64,000 bases of DNA from Ensifer sp. LC163 (GCF_001695855.1 NZ_MBSS01000007.1:1-64000); one strand, 5' to 3'; positions 25,200 through 34,662 are shown, counted from the first letter of the stretch. Numbers and translations: made by a program. Notes: generated by a model not told the origin, from the letters alone.

Positions 25200-27875
25200 A
25201 TGAGCAGAAGCAATCCGGCAACGCTTGACAGCCGTTCCAACCGGTTCGTGCTAACCACTTTCGTTTGGCGACAGATCGCGTCGCTGGCGGGCTTCGCGCT
25301 GTTCGGCGCGCTGGCGCTGGCCATCGCGGCGCTATCGACATGGAACGTTGCCGATCCGAGCTTTTCCTATGCCACCTCGGACGAGCCGACCAACGTGCTC
25401 GGTTATGCCGGCGCTGCCTTTGCCGACATCTTCATGCAGTTTTTCGGGCTCGCAAGCGTCGTCGCGCTGCTTCCGGCCGTTGCCTGGGCACTGGTGCTGA
25501 TCGGCGGCAGGCGCTTCGACAAGATCTTCAAGCGCCTCGGCCTCTGGTTCGTCGGATCGGTGCTTGCCGGAGCGGCCTTGAGCTGTGTTCCGGCGCCGAT
25601 CACCTGGCCGCTGCCCAACGGCCTCGGCGGCGTCTTCGGCGACATGATCCTGCGTTTTCCCGCGCTGTTCACCGGCGCCTTCCCGACCGGCACCTTCGCC
25701 ACCGTGCTTGCCTGCATCTTCGCCGCCCCTGCCGCCTGGTGCCTGATCTACAGCGCCGGCCTGATCGGTGTCGGCGAGGAGGAGGACGAAGACGAGATCG
25801 AAGAGCCGACGCCGAGCAAGGCCCGCACCGTGCGCGACGAATTGGACGAAGACGACAGCGAAGGCCCCTTCACCTTGCTGATGGGCTCGTTTGCCCACAT
25901 GCGCTACACCCTGCAGGCACGTGTCCGCCGCGTCTTCGGCATGAGCGGAACCCGCACCCCGACGAAGCGCCAGTACGACGAGCCCTACGATTTCAACAAT
26001 GACGAATTCGGCACGCTGAACGAGCCGGTCCGGCCGAAGCCGATGGCTGCCGGCGACCGCATCGAACCTTCGCTCGACCGCTCCGAACGCCGCGTCGTCA
26101 CGCCGCCGCCGATCATGGCCGACGACGATGACGACCTGCCCTTCGACATGGACGACCGCCGCCCCGCCGGCATTCTGCCCGATGACGAAGACGACGATCT
26201 CGACGTGGCAGCCGACTGGGCGCCAAGGGCCGCACCGCCGAAGCAGGGCCTGCCGAAGTCCGGTTCGCGTGTTGCCACACCGCCCCCCCGCCCGAAGACG
26301 AGCCAGCGGCTCGAGCGCGAAGCGCAGCGCTCCTTCGTCGAGGATGACGACGGCGATTTCGCGCTGCCGCCGATGCATTTTCTCGCCGAGCCGAAGAACG
26401 TCACCCGCGACGCCTCGCTCTCCGCCGATGCGCTGGAACAGAACGCCCGCATGCTCGAAGGCGTGCTTGAAGACTTCGGCGTCAAGGGTGAAATCATCCA
26501 CGTCCGCCCCGGTCCGGTCGTCACCCTCTATGAACTGGAGCCGGCGCCGGGCATCAAATCGTCGCGCGTCATCGGCCTTGCCGACGACATCGCCCGCTCG
26601 ATGAGCGCGATTGCTGCCCGCGTCGCCGTCGTGCCAGGCCGCAACGCCATCGGCATCGAGCTGCCGAACCAGCGCCGCGAAACCGTCTACCTGCGCGAAC
26701 TGATCGGCTCGCGCGACTTCGAGACGAGCAAGGCGCGTCTGGCCATGGCGCTCGGCAAGACCATCGGCGGCGAACCGGTTGTCGCCGATCTCGCCAAGAT
26801 GCCGCATCTGCTTGTCGCCGGCACCACCGGCTCGGGCAAGTCGGTGGCAATCAACACCATGATCCTGTCGCTGCTCTACCGCCTGCGCCCCGACCAGTGC
26901 CGGTTGATCATGATCGACCCGAAGATGCTCGAACTCTCGGTCTATGACGGCATCCCGCATCTGCTTTCGCCCGTGGTGACCGACCCGAAGAAGGCGGTCG
27001 TCGCGCTCAAGTGGACGGTGCGCGAGATGGAAGAGCGCTACAAGAAGATGTCGAAGATCGGCGTGCGCAACATCGACGGCTTCAACACCCGCGTCGAGCA
27101 GGCGCTGGCCAAGGGCGATGCGATCACCCGGACGGTGCAGACCGGCTTCGACCGCCAGACGGGCGAAGCGATCTACGAGACCGAGGAATTCGACCTGTCG
27201 CCGATGCCCTATATCGTCGTCATCATCGACGAAATGGCCGACCTGATGATGGTCGCCGGCAAGGACATCGAAGGCGCGGTGCAGCGGTTGGCGCAAATGG
27301 CACGTGCCGCAGGCATCCATGTCATCATGGCGACGCAGCGCCCCTCGGTCGACGTCATCACCGGCACGATCAAGGCCAACTTCCCGACCCGCATCTCGTT
27401 CCAGGTGACCTCGAAGATCGACAGCCGCACCATCCTCGGCGAACAGGGCGCCGAACAGCTGCTCGGCATGGGCGACATGCTCTATATGGCCGGCGGCGGA
27501 CGCATCCAGCGCGTCCACGGCCCCTTCGTCTCAGATACCGAAGTCGAGGAAGTCGTCGCCTATCTCAAGACCCAGGGCACGCCGCAGTATCTCGACGCGA
27601 TCACCGAAGACGACGACGAGGACAATGACGGCGGCGGCCCGGCCGGCACGTCCAACCTTGCCGATTCCGACGACCCGTACGACCAGGCGGTGGCAATCGT
27701 CCTGCGCGACGGCAAGGCCTCCACGTCCTATGTGCAACGTCGCCTCGGGATCGGCTATAATAGGGCCGCATCGCTGATCGAGCGCATGGAACAGGAGGGC
27801 ATCATCGGCCCGGCCAACCACGCCGGAAAGCGGGAAATCCTCGTGCCGACCGAAGCGGAAATCACCGGCCGGTAA
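25200..27875 (+). CDS. ftsK: DNA translocase FtsK
   Basis: FtsK couples chromosome segregation to cell division: an N-terminal membrane part sits at the septum and a hexameric motor pumps DNA towards dif. The 891-residue protein has about four hydrophobic N-terminal segments, an acidic Pro-rich linker (about residues 190-400), and the motor with Walker A AGTTGSGKS near 541-548 and Walker B YIVVIIDEMADLMM. A C-terminal winged-helix gamma domain (ASTSYVQRRLGIGYNRAASLIERME) reads KOPS sequences. Length fits alphaproteobacterial FtsK. lolA lies downstream on the same strand. Confidence 0.96.
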   Translation: MSRSNPATLDSRSNRFVLTTFVWRQIASLAGFALFGALALAIAALSTWNVADPSFSYATSDEPTNVLGYAGAAFADIFMQFFGLASVVALLPAVAWALVLIGGRRFDKIFKRLGLWFVGSVLAGAALSCVPAPITWPLPNGLGGVFGDMILRFPALFTGAFPTGTFATVLACIFAAPAAWCLIYSAGLIGVGEEEDEDEIEEPTPSKARTVRDELDEDDSEGPFTLLMGSFAHMRYTLQARVRRVFGMSGTRTPTKRQYDEPYDFNNDEFGTLNEPVRPKPMAAGDRIEPSLDRSERRVVTPPPIMADDDDDLPFDMDDRRPAGILPDDEDDDLDVAADWAPRAAPPKQGLPKSGSRVATPPPRPKTSQRLEREAQRSFVEDDDGDFALPPMHFLAEPKNVTRDASLSADALEQNARMLEGVLEDFGVKGEIIHVRPGPVVTLYELEPAPGIKSSRVIGLADDIARSMSAIAARVAVVPGRNAIGIELPNQRRETVYLRELIGSRDFETSKARLAMALGKTIGGEPVVADLAKMPHLLVAGTTGSGKSVAINTMILSLLYRLRPDQCRLIMIDPKMLELSVYDGIPHLLSPVVTDPKKAVVALKWTVREMEERYKKMSKIGVRNIDGFNTRVEQALAKGDAITRTVQTGFDRQTGEAIYETEEFDLSPMPYIVVIIDEMADLMMVAGKDIEGAVQRLAQMARAAGIHVIMATQRPSVDVITGTIKANFPTRISFQVTSKIDSRTILGEQGAEQLLGMGDMLYMAGGGRIQRVHGPFVSDTEVEEVVAYLKTQGTPQYLDAITEDDDEDNDGGGPAGTSNLADSDDPYDQAVAIVLRDGKASTSYVQRRLGIGYNRAASLIERMEQEGIIGPANHAGKREILVPTEAEITGR

Positions 27876-28011
27876 ACCCGGCTGTTGTCCCGGGCGCCAA
27901 TCCGGGCCCGGTAACGGTCATGTGAGAGCGCAGGCGCTGGTAGGTCATGAAAACCGCCTTGAAGGCGCCGCACTTGCGCTCCAGATGATCAAGGAAATGA
28001 AGGAGACTGCG

Positions 28012-28671
28012 ATGACTGAGACGAAAACCACCCAAGGCAACAATCCGGCGATGTCGCGCCGTGTATTCGTTTGCGGCCTCGCGGCGCTCGCGGGCATGGG
28101 TGGCGCCGGTCTTGACGTCACGAAGGCCTTCGCCCAGGCGCCGGGCTCCGCCCAGAAGATCGCCGACCACTTTTCGTCGGTGAAGACCATGGCCGGCGAA
28201 TTCGTGCAGTTCGGCCCGCGCGGCGAGCAGACCGGCGGCAAATTCTATATCCGCCGCCCCGGCCGCATCCGCTTCAACTATGAAGCGCCTTCGCCGATGC
28301 GGGTGATTGCCGACGGCAAGTCGGTGGTCATCGGCAATATGAAGCTGAAGACCTGGGACATCTACCCGCTCTCCAAGACGCCGCTGAACCTGCTGTTGAG
28401 CGAAAAGATCGACCTGACCGGCAAGATGGTGCGTGGCGTCAAGGAAGAATCCGATCTCATCACCATCGTGCTCGGCGATCGCTCGATCTTCGGCGATTCG
28501 ACCATTACCATGATGTTCGATCCGAAGACCTACGACCTGCGCCAGTGGACGATCACCGATGCGCAGAAGAAGGACACTTCGGTGATGATCTTCAACGTCC
28601 AGACCGGCATGGCGTTGGACGACAAGGTGTTCAAGATCCCCTACGACGAAGTGCGCAACAAGGGCCGCTAA
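28012..28671 (+). CDS. lolA: LolA-like outer-membrane lipoprotein carrier with Tat-like signal
   Basis: LolA carries lipoproteins across the periplasm to the outer membrane. The 219-residue protein has IADHFSSVKTMAGEFVQFGPRGEQTGGKFYIRRPGRIRFNYE and later KTYDLRQWTITDAQKKDTSVMIFN, both typical of the family. The N-terminus SRRVFVCGLAALAGMGGAG followed by AFAQA fits a twin-arginine signal peptide instead of a plain Sec one. AAGGAG lies 6 bases before the ATG at 28012. The position after ftsK is common in proteobacteria. Confidence 0.9.
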   Translation: MTETKTTQGNNPAMSRRVFVCGLAALAGMGGAGLDVTKAFAQAPGSAQKIADHFSSVKTMAGEFVQFGPRGEQTGGKFYIRRPGRIRFNYEAPSPMRVIADGKSVVIGNMKLKTWDIYPLSKTPLNLLLSEKIDLTGKMVRGVKEESDLITIVLGDRSIFGDSTITMMFDPKTYDLRQWTITDAQKKDTSVMIFNVQTGMALDDKVFKIPYDEVRNKGR

Positions 28672-28742
28672 GGTATTTCCAGGACAAGTGCGGAGCGGTT
28701 TTCCGTCAGGAAAAACTTGAAGAAAATGAGATAGAGCGTTTC
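28672..28742 (+). repeat. Rhizobial intergenic repeat, type B (copy 2)
   Basis: The segment starts GGTATTTCCAGGACAAG, continues with GAGCGGTTTTCCGTCAGGA and ends GAGATAGAGCGTTTC, matching the copy at 9101 over most of its length. It begins directly after the lolA stop codon. Confidence 0.65.
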
Positions 28743-28911
28743 ATCCAGCCGTGCTTGTGGACATCGGCCGCCTCCCGGCGGCCTTTTGCATGCCTTCCTT
28801 GTCGCCAGCCGCCAGACCTGCTTAAACCACTCGGACATCAAACCACATCCGTCCCGAGCCGGGCCCCCTCACCTTCGATTGTCCGGCCTCATCCAGATAG
28901 AGGAATGAGGA

Positions 28912-29718
28912 ATGGCCCTTTCCGTCGCCACCTGGAATATCAACTCCGTTCGCCTGCGCATGCCGCTGGTCGAGCATCTGCTGAAGACCTGGCAGCCCGA
29001 CATTCTCTGCCTGCAGGAAACCAAGTGCCCGAACGATCAGTTTCCGTCGAAGCCGCTGAAGGCTCTGGGTTACAACCACATCGAGATGCATGGCCAGAAG
29101 GGCTACCACGGCGTGGCGACGATTTCGCGCCTGCCCTTGCACGAGCTCAGCGACCGCCGCGATTACTGCGGCGTCGGCGATGCGCGCCATCTTTCGGTGG
29201 TGTTCGAGGCGGGCGGCAAGAAGATCCGCCTGCACAATTTCTACGTTCCGGCCGGCGGCGACGAACCGGACCGCTCGATCAATCCGAAGTTCGGCCACAA
29301 GCTCGATTTCGTCGATGAGATGAAGCTGCTGCACGCCGAAGCCGAAGCAGGCATCTCGTCGATCCTCGTCGGCGACCTCAACATTGCTCCGCTTGAGGAC
29401 GACGTCTGGTCGCACAAGCAGCTGCTGAAGATCGTCAGCCATACGCCGATCGAAACCGACGGCCTGACTTCGGTGATGACCGGCGGCGCCTGGGTCGACC
29501 TGATGCGTCAGCATACGCCGGCTCCGACCAAGCTCTACACCTGGTGGAGTTACCGCGCCAAGGATTGGGAAGCCGCCGACCGCGGCCGGCGCCTCGATCA
29601 TATCTGGTCTTCAGCCGACCTCGCGCCGAAGCTCACGCAGGTGGATATCCTGCGAGAAGCACGCGGCTGGGAGCGGCCGTCAGATCATGTGCCGGTGATC
29701 GCGCATTTCGATATCTGA
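28912..29718 (+). CDS. xthA: Exodeoxyribonuclease III
   Basis: This AP endonuclease and 3'-5' exonuclease of base excision repair is 268 residues long. Endonuclease/exonuclease/phosphatase motifs are present in order: SVATWNINSVR, CLQETKCP with the metal-binding Glu, GDLNIAPLEDDVWS with the Asp/Asn pair, WSYRAKDWEAADRGRRLDHIW, and the terminal SDHVPVIAHF with the catalytic Asp-His. No partner gene is evident. Confidence 0.95.
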   Translation: MALSVATWNINSVRLRMPLVEHLLKTWQPDILCLQETKCPNDQFPSKPLKALGYNHIEMHGQKGYHGVATISRLPLHELSDRRDYCGVGDARHLSVVFEAGGKKIRLHNFYVPAGGDEPDRSINPKFGHKLDFVDEMKLLHAEAEAGISSILVGDLNIAPLEDDVWSHKQLLKIVSHTPIETDGLTSVMTGGAWVDLMRQHTPAPTKLYTWWSYRAKDWEAADRGRRLDHIWSSADLAPKLTQVDILREARGWERPSDHVPVIAHFDI

Positions 29719-29902
29719 CACCAACCTGCGCTGATATTGACCGATTGCGTGGGATCGTGTGCGGTCATCCGGCAAGAAGCATACCGTCAAGTGATGCCTT
29801 GGCATCGGTCGATTGCGACGCTGCCGGTGGCCGACAGGCGGCTCGCTCAAGTCCAAATGGCAGGTGAAGACGTCTGGCGTCCGGCCGTCGGCCGGGTGGG
29901 CG

Positions 29903-30358
29903 TCAGGCGAAACGGCCGGCCAGAGCGCCGGCGCGGCGGATCATCGCCTGCAGGTTCTCGCGGATACGCGCCTCGACGAGGGCGGCAACTTCCGGGTACT
30001 CCTCCAGCATGCGCCGGAAGAGCGGGCGATTGATGCGGATCACCTCGCTGTCTTCGTCTGCGGTCGCGGTGAACTTGCGCTCCACCATCGAGATCAGCGC
30101 CAGCTCCGACAGGAGCGCACCACGGCCGACGGTGGTGATCTCCGCCATCGCACCGTCGGCATCGGCTTTCGAAAGCGAGAGGCTGCCGCTGGCAATGGCA
30201 TAGGCGCAGTCGGCCGGCGCGCCCTCGCGAAACAGCTCCTGCCCCTTGAACACGCGCCGACGTTCCGCGCCAAAGGCGATCAGCCTCAGCTTGTCCTCGC
30301 TGATATCGGCAAAAAGCGGCACATTGGACAGAAGAACGATGTCGTCGTTGAGCGCCAA
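29903..30358 (-). CDS. Cyclic nucleotide-binding domain protein
   Basis: The 151-residue protein is a single CAP-effector-like domain (LLSNVPLFADISEDKLRLIAFGAERRRVFKGQELFREG, then GALLSELALI). It ends in a helix without a DNA-binding helix-turn-helix, so it is unlikely to be a transcription factor by itself. The ligand is not predictable. The gene follows the response-regulator gene on the same strand after 114 bases and may be part of the same signalling unit. Confidence 0.85.
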   Translation of the reverse strand: MALNDDIVLLSNVPLFADISEDKLRLIAFGAERRRVFKGQELFREGAPADCAYAIASGSLSLSKADADGAMAEITTVGRGALLSELALISMVERKFTATADEDSEVIRINRPLFRRMLEEYPEVAALVEARIRENLQAMIRRAGALAGRFA

Positions 30359-30472
30359 GCGGCTAACCTCCCTGAATCACGATGCTTTCTGGTTCGAAAC
30401 CCAGGAGCATCGCAATCGATTCGAATAGTCCGGAGCGGCTGACCTGGGGAAAATTCACTCCGCGTCGCCGCC

Positions 30473-31156
30473 TCACGGAACGATCTTGTAGCCACCGTTC
30501 TCTGTCACCAAAATCTCGGCATTGGAAGGGTCACGCTCGATTTTCTGGCGAAGCCGGTAGACATGCGTTTCGAGCGTGTGCGTCGTCACGCCGGAATTAT
30601 AGCCCCAGACCTCTTCGAGCAGCACGTCGCGCGTCACCACCCTCTGGTCGGCGCGGTAGAGATAGCGGATGATTGCCGCTTCCTTTTCGGTCAGCCGGAT
30701 CTTCTGGCCGTTTTCGAGAGTCAGCAGCTTCTGGCTTGGCTTGAACGTATAGGGGCCGACGCTGAAGGTCGCGTCTTCGCTCTGCTCGTGCTGGCGCAGC
30801 TGCGCGCGGATGCGGGCAAGCAGGACGGCGAAGCGGAACGGCTTGGTGACGTAGTCGTTGGCACCGGCCTCCAGCCCAAGGATGGTGTCCGAATCGGTAT
30901 CGTGACCGGTGAGCATGATGATCGGTGCCTTGAAGCCGCCCTTGCGCAGGAGCTTGACCGCCTCGCGCCCGTCCATGTCAGGCAGGCCGACATCCATGAT
31001 CAGTAGGTCGACCTGCTGGGCGCGCGCCGCCTGTATCCCCTTGCCGGCCGTCGCCTCCTGGAGAAGATCGAATTCCTCGTAAAGCGAAAGCTGCTCGACC
31101 AACGTTTCGCGCAGGTCATTGTCGTCGTCGACAAGAAGAATGGTACGGGTCGCCAT
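30473..31156 (-). CDS. OmpR/PhoB-family response regulator
   Basis: The 227-residue protein has a receiver domain with acidic pocket DDD near residues 10-12, phosphoacceptor Asp55 (LLIMDVGLPDMDG) and conserved Lys in VTKPFRF. The C-terminal winged helix is of OmpR type (RLTEKEAAIIRYLYR, HTLETHVYRLRQKIE). No sensor kinase gene is adjacent, so it is an orphan in this window. AGGAA precedes the ATG at 31156; a longer reading from 31186 is less likely. I cannot name the orthologue with certainty. Confidence 0.9.
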   Translation of the reverse strand: MATRTILLVDDDNDLRETLVEQLSLYEEFDLLQEATAGKGIQAARAQQVDLLIMDVGLPDMDGREAVKLLRKGGFKAPIIMLTGHDTDSDTILGLEAGANDYVTKPFRFAVLLARIRAQLRQHEQSEDATFSVGPYTFKPSQKLLTLENGQKIRLTEKEAAIIRYLYRADQRVVTRDVLLEEVWGYNSGVTTHTLETHVYRLRQKIERDPSNAEILVTENGGYKIVP

Positions 31157-31299
31157 GGGACAATTCCTGTTTGCTTCCGGTTTCAAACTAGCTCAAATGC
31201 CCGTGTTGGCAAGCGAACCGGTTTTGGAACCGCGTTATATATGCAACCGTGCTTATGGTGCCCGCCAAATCACGGACAATTCAAAAATCTGTGAGAGAG

Positions 31300-31848
31300 A
31301 TGCGCAAGAAAACGTCGGGAAGAAGGCCAATCAAATCCGTCATCACCGTCCGGCCGGCCCCGCTTGATCGCAGGCGTGCACTGGTTACCTTCGATGGCCG
31401 CACGGAGCAAGCGGCCATCGGCCGCAGCGGCATCACCAGCCGCAAGCGCGAGGGTGACGGTGCCACGCCGCGCGCCGCGATGAAGCTCATTGGTGGCTAC
31501 GTCAGACGCGACCGAATCCTGCTGCCGCCGACGCCGTTGCCGACACGGACCACGCGCAAGGGCATGCTCTGGTGCGACGCTCCCGACCATGCCCGCTATA
31601 ACCGCCCGGCCAGTGCGCCCTTCGCCCCAAGCCACGAGGAAATGATGCGCACGGACGGGCTCTACGACATCTGCCTCGTGATGGACTGGAACCTTACCCG
31701 CCGGCGCCGCAATTCCGGTTCGGCGATCTTCTTTCACCTCATCCGTCCCGGATACGAACCGACCCAGGGCTGCGTCGCCGTAAGCCTTGCTGCCATGCGC
31801 CGGCTGATCCCGCACCTGCGTCGTGGCACGGTCGTCAAGGTTCTCTGA
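31300..31848 (+). CDS. L,D-transpeptidase (YkuD) family protein
   Basis: YkuD enzymes form 3-3 cross-links in peptidoglycan or attach proteins to it, using a catalytic cysteine. In this 182-residue protein the active-site block is FFHLIRPGYEPTQGCVAVS, where the usual SHGC is TQGC but the His-Cys spacing is kept. No clear signal peptide is present; the N-terminus is basic (MRKKTSGRRPIKS). The form is the short, single-domain type seen in rhizobia. The start at 31300 is preceded by GAGAGAG directly at the codon, so the exact start is uncertain. Confidence 0.8.
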   Translation: MRKKTSGRRPIKSVITVRPAPLDRRRALVTFDGRTEQAAIGRSGITSRKREGDGATPRAAMKLIGGYVRRDRILLPPTPLPTRTTRKGMLWCDAPDHARYNRPASAPFAPSHEEMMRTDGLYDICLVMDWNLTRRRRNSGSAIFFHLIRPGYEPTQGCVAVSLAAMRRLIPHLRRGTVVKVL

Positions 31849-32002
31849 TAGCGGGGCATCGACGCTTCAACATAGGCCAAGCTGAAGATCGATTAAAGAA
31901 TTCGGAAAGCATAAGCCTGGCGAGAAATCCCAGCGTGCACAACCATCAACACTTCCGCAAGCTCTGGTGTCTATGTAGCCTCAAGCGAGAATTGCAGGGC
32001 GA

Positions 32003-32662
32003 GTGCAGCCGATGCTGACCATGACGGCCAAAGCGATGCCGGCAACCGACGGACGGTTCTTCCGGATGAAAGAGGTTCGCGACATCGCGAATGGCATCTC
32101 GCAAGATTCTGACATTGCACGGCTGCTCGACTGGGTCGAATCCTATCTGATGAACGGCCATCCCGATCTCGGACGAACCGGCGCCGTCTGCCCCTTTACC
32201 CGCCAGGCCGCCAGGATCGACACCGTTCGGCTGGCTATTTCTCACGCGCGTCCCGAAGACGAAGACACGACCTTTGCGCTGATCCGCGGCGCCTTTACCG
32301 AACTTGAAGCGATCCCATGCAAGCCGGCGATGCGGCATTTCCGCACCGTGATCGTCGGTTTTCCCGATTGCGACAGCGCCGAAGGGATAGCAATGTTGAA
32401 GCGCATCCAGCGGCGGCACCGGTTCTACTCGCTCGCCCGCGCCCGGATGATCGGCATGATGCATGCGGGCTCCGAGGATCGCGGCCTCTGGAACCCGGAG
32501 TTTCGCCCGCTTCGCTCCCCGATGCCCGTTCTGGCGATCAGGCATCTGGTCGAGAACGATGCCCCGTTTGCCGCCCTCCATCCGGCTCTCATGGTTGCCT
32601 ACCTCGCCCGCTTTCCCATCAAGGGGACGCGGCGGCTTGTCAATCATTTCCGTAGCGGCTGA
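32003..32662 (+). CDS. DUF6875-like protein
   Basis: The 219-residue protein contains WVESYLMNGHPDLGRTGAVCPF, the region I associate with DUF6875, and a basic C-terminal end (RFPIKGTRRLVNHFRS). No catalytic motif is recognisable. The GTG at 32003 or the ATG at 32012 may be the start. The acetyltransferase gene begins 3 bases after the stop, so the two are very likely expressed together and may act on one metabolite. Family assignment is from memory of the motif. Confidence 0.65.
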   Translation: MQPMLTMTAKAMPATDGRFFRMKEVRDIANGISQDSDIARLLDWVESYLMNGHPDLGRTGAVCPFTRQAARIDTVRLAISHARPEDEDTTFALIRGAFTELEAIPCKPAMRHFRTVIVGFPDCDSAEGIAMLKRIQRRHRFYSLARARMIGMMHAGSEDRGLWNPEFRPLRSPMPVLAIRHLVENDAPFAALHPALMVAYLARFPIKGTRRLVNHFRSG

Positions 32663-32665
32663 ACC

Positions 32666-33853
32666 ATGCCCGGCCGAGCAACCTCGCCGATCGCCGACAC
32701 GGTCGAGAGAATTCCGAGCTCCCGCGTTTTGGGCGAAGATCTTCAAATCAGCGTCGTCACAAACCTCGACGGTTTCGAGGCCCTGCGAGAAGAATGGGAC
32801 GATCTGTTCGAGCGGGCAGCCGGGCCTCAGCAGGTCTTCCAGCGCCACATCTTCCTGCGCCACTGGGCGCGGCACTATCTCGACGCAAGGACACAGCTCT
32901 GCATCGTCACCGGGCGCCAGGACGGGCGCCTCGTCGCCCTCTGGCCACTGACGCGCCGCCGCAAACTCGGCCTCGATGTGCTCGGCTTCATGGGAGCGCC
33001 GGTGGCCCAGTTCGGCGACGTGCTTGTCGAGACCGCTGGCGACCGACACGCCTTGCTCGAAGCCGGCTGGAATGCCGTCGCATCGCTCGGCGCCGACATT
33101 TTCGAGGCCCGGCGGGTGAGAGCGGACGCAGCCCTGTGCGGATCGGCTATCCCGGGCGGCGCCTGCTTGCCTGGCGACGTGCAGGCGCCCTTTGCAAGCC
33201 TGTCGCGGCGGGTGGCTGTCGATGGCCCTGGTATCGCCTATTCCGCACGCGAGCGATCGAACTACCGGCGTCGGCTGCGAAGGCTGCGCGAGCGCGGCGA
33301 CGTCACCTTCACCGAGCCGGACCCGGGTTCTACAGCCGTGGCGGCCGCAGTGGCCGCCATCACCATCAAGAAAAGCTGGCTGCTCGAAAACGCGATCCTG
33401 TCACCGACCGTCATGGACAGCCGCTTCCAGGCGTTCTTCGAAGATCTGGCCGGCGACCCCGGCGCCGGCCTGCATGGCTCGACGATCGCCTGCGACGGGC
33501 GGCCGATCGGCGTCGATCTCGCCTTCGATTGCAAGGGCCACACGTTCGGACACGTGCTGGCAATCGACCCCGGCTACGATCGCGAGGGCCTTGGGCGGCT
33601 GCTCATCCATCGAACATTCGCGGCCGCTGCCCACCGCGGCAACCGGGTCTTCGACCTGCTGGCACCGGCGGACGGCTACAAGATGCAGCATGCCGACGGG
33701 CTTGTTGCCGTCAGGGACTATGCCTTCGCATTCTCCTGGCGCGGGCGGCTGATACGCGAGCTTGTGATGGCGCGGCTACAACCGATGGCCAAGACCTGGG
33801 CAAGGCGCCTTCCGGCCGACCTGCTGCGCAGGCTGGTAACGCGCGCAATCTGA
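32666..33853 (+). CDS. FemAB/CelD-like GNAT acetyltransferase
   Basis: This 395-residue protein has the BioF2/CelD-like two-lobe GNAT arrangement: VVTNLDGFEALREEWDDLFERA near residues 29-50, RSNYRRRLRRLRERGDV in the middle, and a C-terminal acceptor-binding lobe with VDLAFDCKGHTFGHVLAIDPGYDREGLGRLLIH. Relatives acetylate polysaccharide or cell-envelope precursors; the substrate here is unknown. It is tightly linked to the DUF6875 gene. Confidence 0.8.
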   Translation: MPGRATSPIADTVERIPSSRVLGEDLQISVVTNLDGFEALREEWDDLFERAAGPQQVFQRHIFLRHWARHYLDARTQLCIVTGRQDGRLVALWPLTRRRKLGLDVLGFMGAPVAQFGDVLVETAGDRHALLEAGWNAVASLGADIFEARRVRADAALCGSAIPGGACLPGDVQAPFASLSRRVAVDGPGIAYSARERSNYRRRLRRLRERGDVTFTEPDPGSTAVAAAVAAITIKKSWLLENAILSPTVMDSRFQAFFEDLAGDPGAGLHGSTIACDGRPIGVDLAFDCKGHTFGHVLAIDPGYDREGLGRLLIHRTFAAAAHRGNRVFDLLAPADGYKMQHADGLVAVRDYAFAFSWRGRLIRELVMARLQPMAKTWARRLPADLLRRLVTRAI

Positions 33854-33858
33854 ACCGA

Positions 33859-34395
33859 TCAGGCGAGCTGGCGAGCCGTCACGAAATCGACGAGACGACA
33901 CCCGCCGGATGCAAGGTCCTCCCAGCTGGAACCGTCGAACTCGAATACGGCAAGCGCCGCCGTTGGAAACTTCTCTCGCATGCGCACGAGTGCCTCGTCC
34001 TTGCCCGATCCGGCAATGAGATGCGCCAGATCCTCCATACCCGGATTGTGACCGACAACAACCAGGTTGCGGATAGCCGGGTCGACCGCGCGAATGGTGG
34101 TCAAAATGGCAGGTGCTGCCACTTCGTAGATGTCGCGCGTCTCGCGAGCGGGGATTGGCGGCGGCAAGTTATCCCTAACCAGCGCCCAGGTTTCCCGCGC
34201 CCGTCGCGCCGTGGAAACGAGGGCGAGCCCAGGGATCAATCCCTTGCGCTCCATATAGGCGCCGATCAGCGGCGCCGCCTTGCGGCCCCGGTCGCCGAGC
34301 GGCCGATCATGGTCTGGAACGCCTTCCGGCCAGGCGGATTTGGCGTGGCGCAGCAACATCAGGCGGTATGTTTTCGCCCTGTGATCCTCGGCCAT
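33859..34395 (-). CDS. SixA-like histidine phosphatase
   Basis: The 178-residue protein has the phosphoglycerate-mutase-fold signature LMLLRHAKSAWPEG with the phospho-accepting His, STARRARETW and VVVGHNPGMEDLAHLI with the second catalytic His. It resembles the SixA family, which dephosphorylates histidine phosphotransfer proteins; small-molecule substrates are also possible. It converges with the acetyltransferase gene, with 5 bases between stops. Confidence 0.87.
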   Translation of the reverse strand: MAEDHRAKTYRLMLLRHAKSAWPEGVPDHDRPLGDRGRKAAPLIGAYMERKGLIPGLALVSTARRARETWALVRDNLPPPIPARETRDIYEVAAPAILTTIRAVDPAIRNLVVVGHNPGMEDLAHLIAGSGKDEALVRMREKFPTAALAVFEFDGSSWEDLASGGCRLVDFVTARQLA

Positions 34396-34433
34396 GACCG
34401 CCTCCTTTTGCTATGGCGAGCCGTTCCGCACGC

Positions 34434-34537
34434 TACAGCGCCGCGCGTCAAATATGACGCGCAAAGGACGCTGTAACGCTTTAAACCTGCTGCATAATTT
34501 TCTCCTTAAATCGATTCCGATTTAAGGAATTATGCAG
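34434..34537 (+). repeat. Two-hairpin intergenic repeat, type A (copy 2)
   Basis: A first hairpin of TACAGCGCCGCGCGTCA and TGACGCGCAAAGGACGCTGTA (imperfect arms) is followed by a second hairpin CTGCATAATTT...GAATTATGCAG enclosing CTTAAATCG-ATTC-CGATTTAAG. It lies between sixA and the leuC terminator. Confidence 0.85.
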
Positions 34538-34587
34538 TAGCTCCATTCTTGCACTGCAACCGCATTTTGTCCTGCGGGATGCGACAT

Positions 34588-34613
34588 AAAAAAGGCCGCC
34601 CCGAAGGGCGGCC
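34588..34613 (-). terminator. Terminator of leuC
   Basis: On the minus strand GGCCGCCC-TTCG-GGGCGGCC forms a perfect 8-bp stem with a stable loop, followed by six T. It lies about 50 bases after the leuC stop. Confidence 0.93.
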
Positions 34614-34662
34614 ATCAACGCCGGAAAAGCTCAAGAACCGGCTTATTTCCACTCACGCCAGC

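Noticed and set aside
25332-27518. 728-codon minus-strand open frame opposite ftsK
   Set aside because: Composition shadow of ftsK; His/Asp/Val-rich sequence without domains.
32794-34476. 560-codon plus-strand frame overlapping the acetyltransferase and sixA
   Set aside because: Arg-rich out-of-frame translation; the GNAT and SixA frames have clear motifs.
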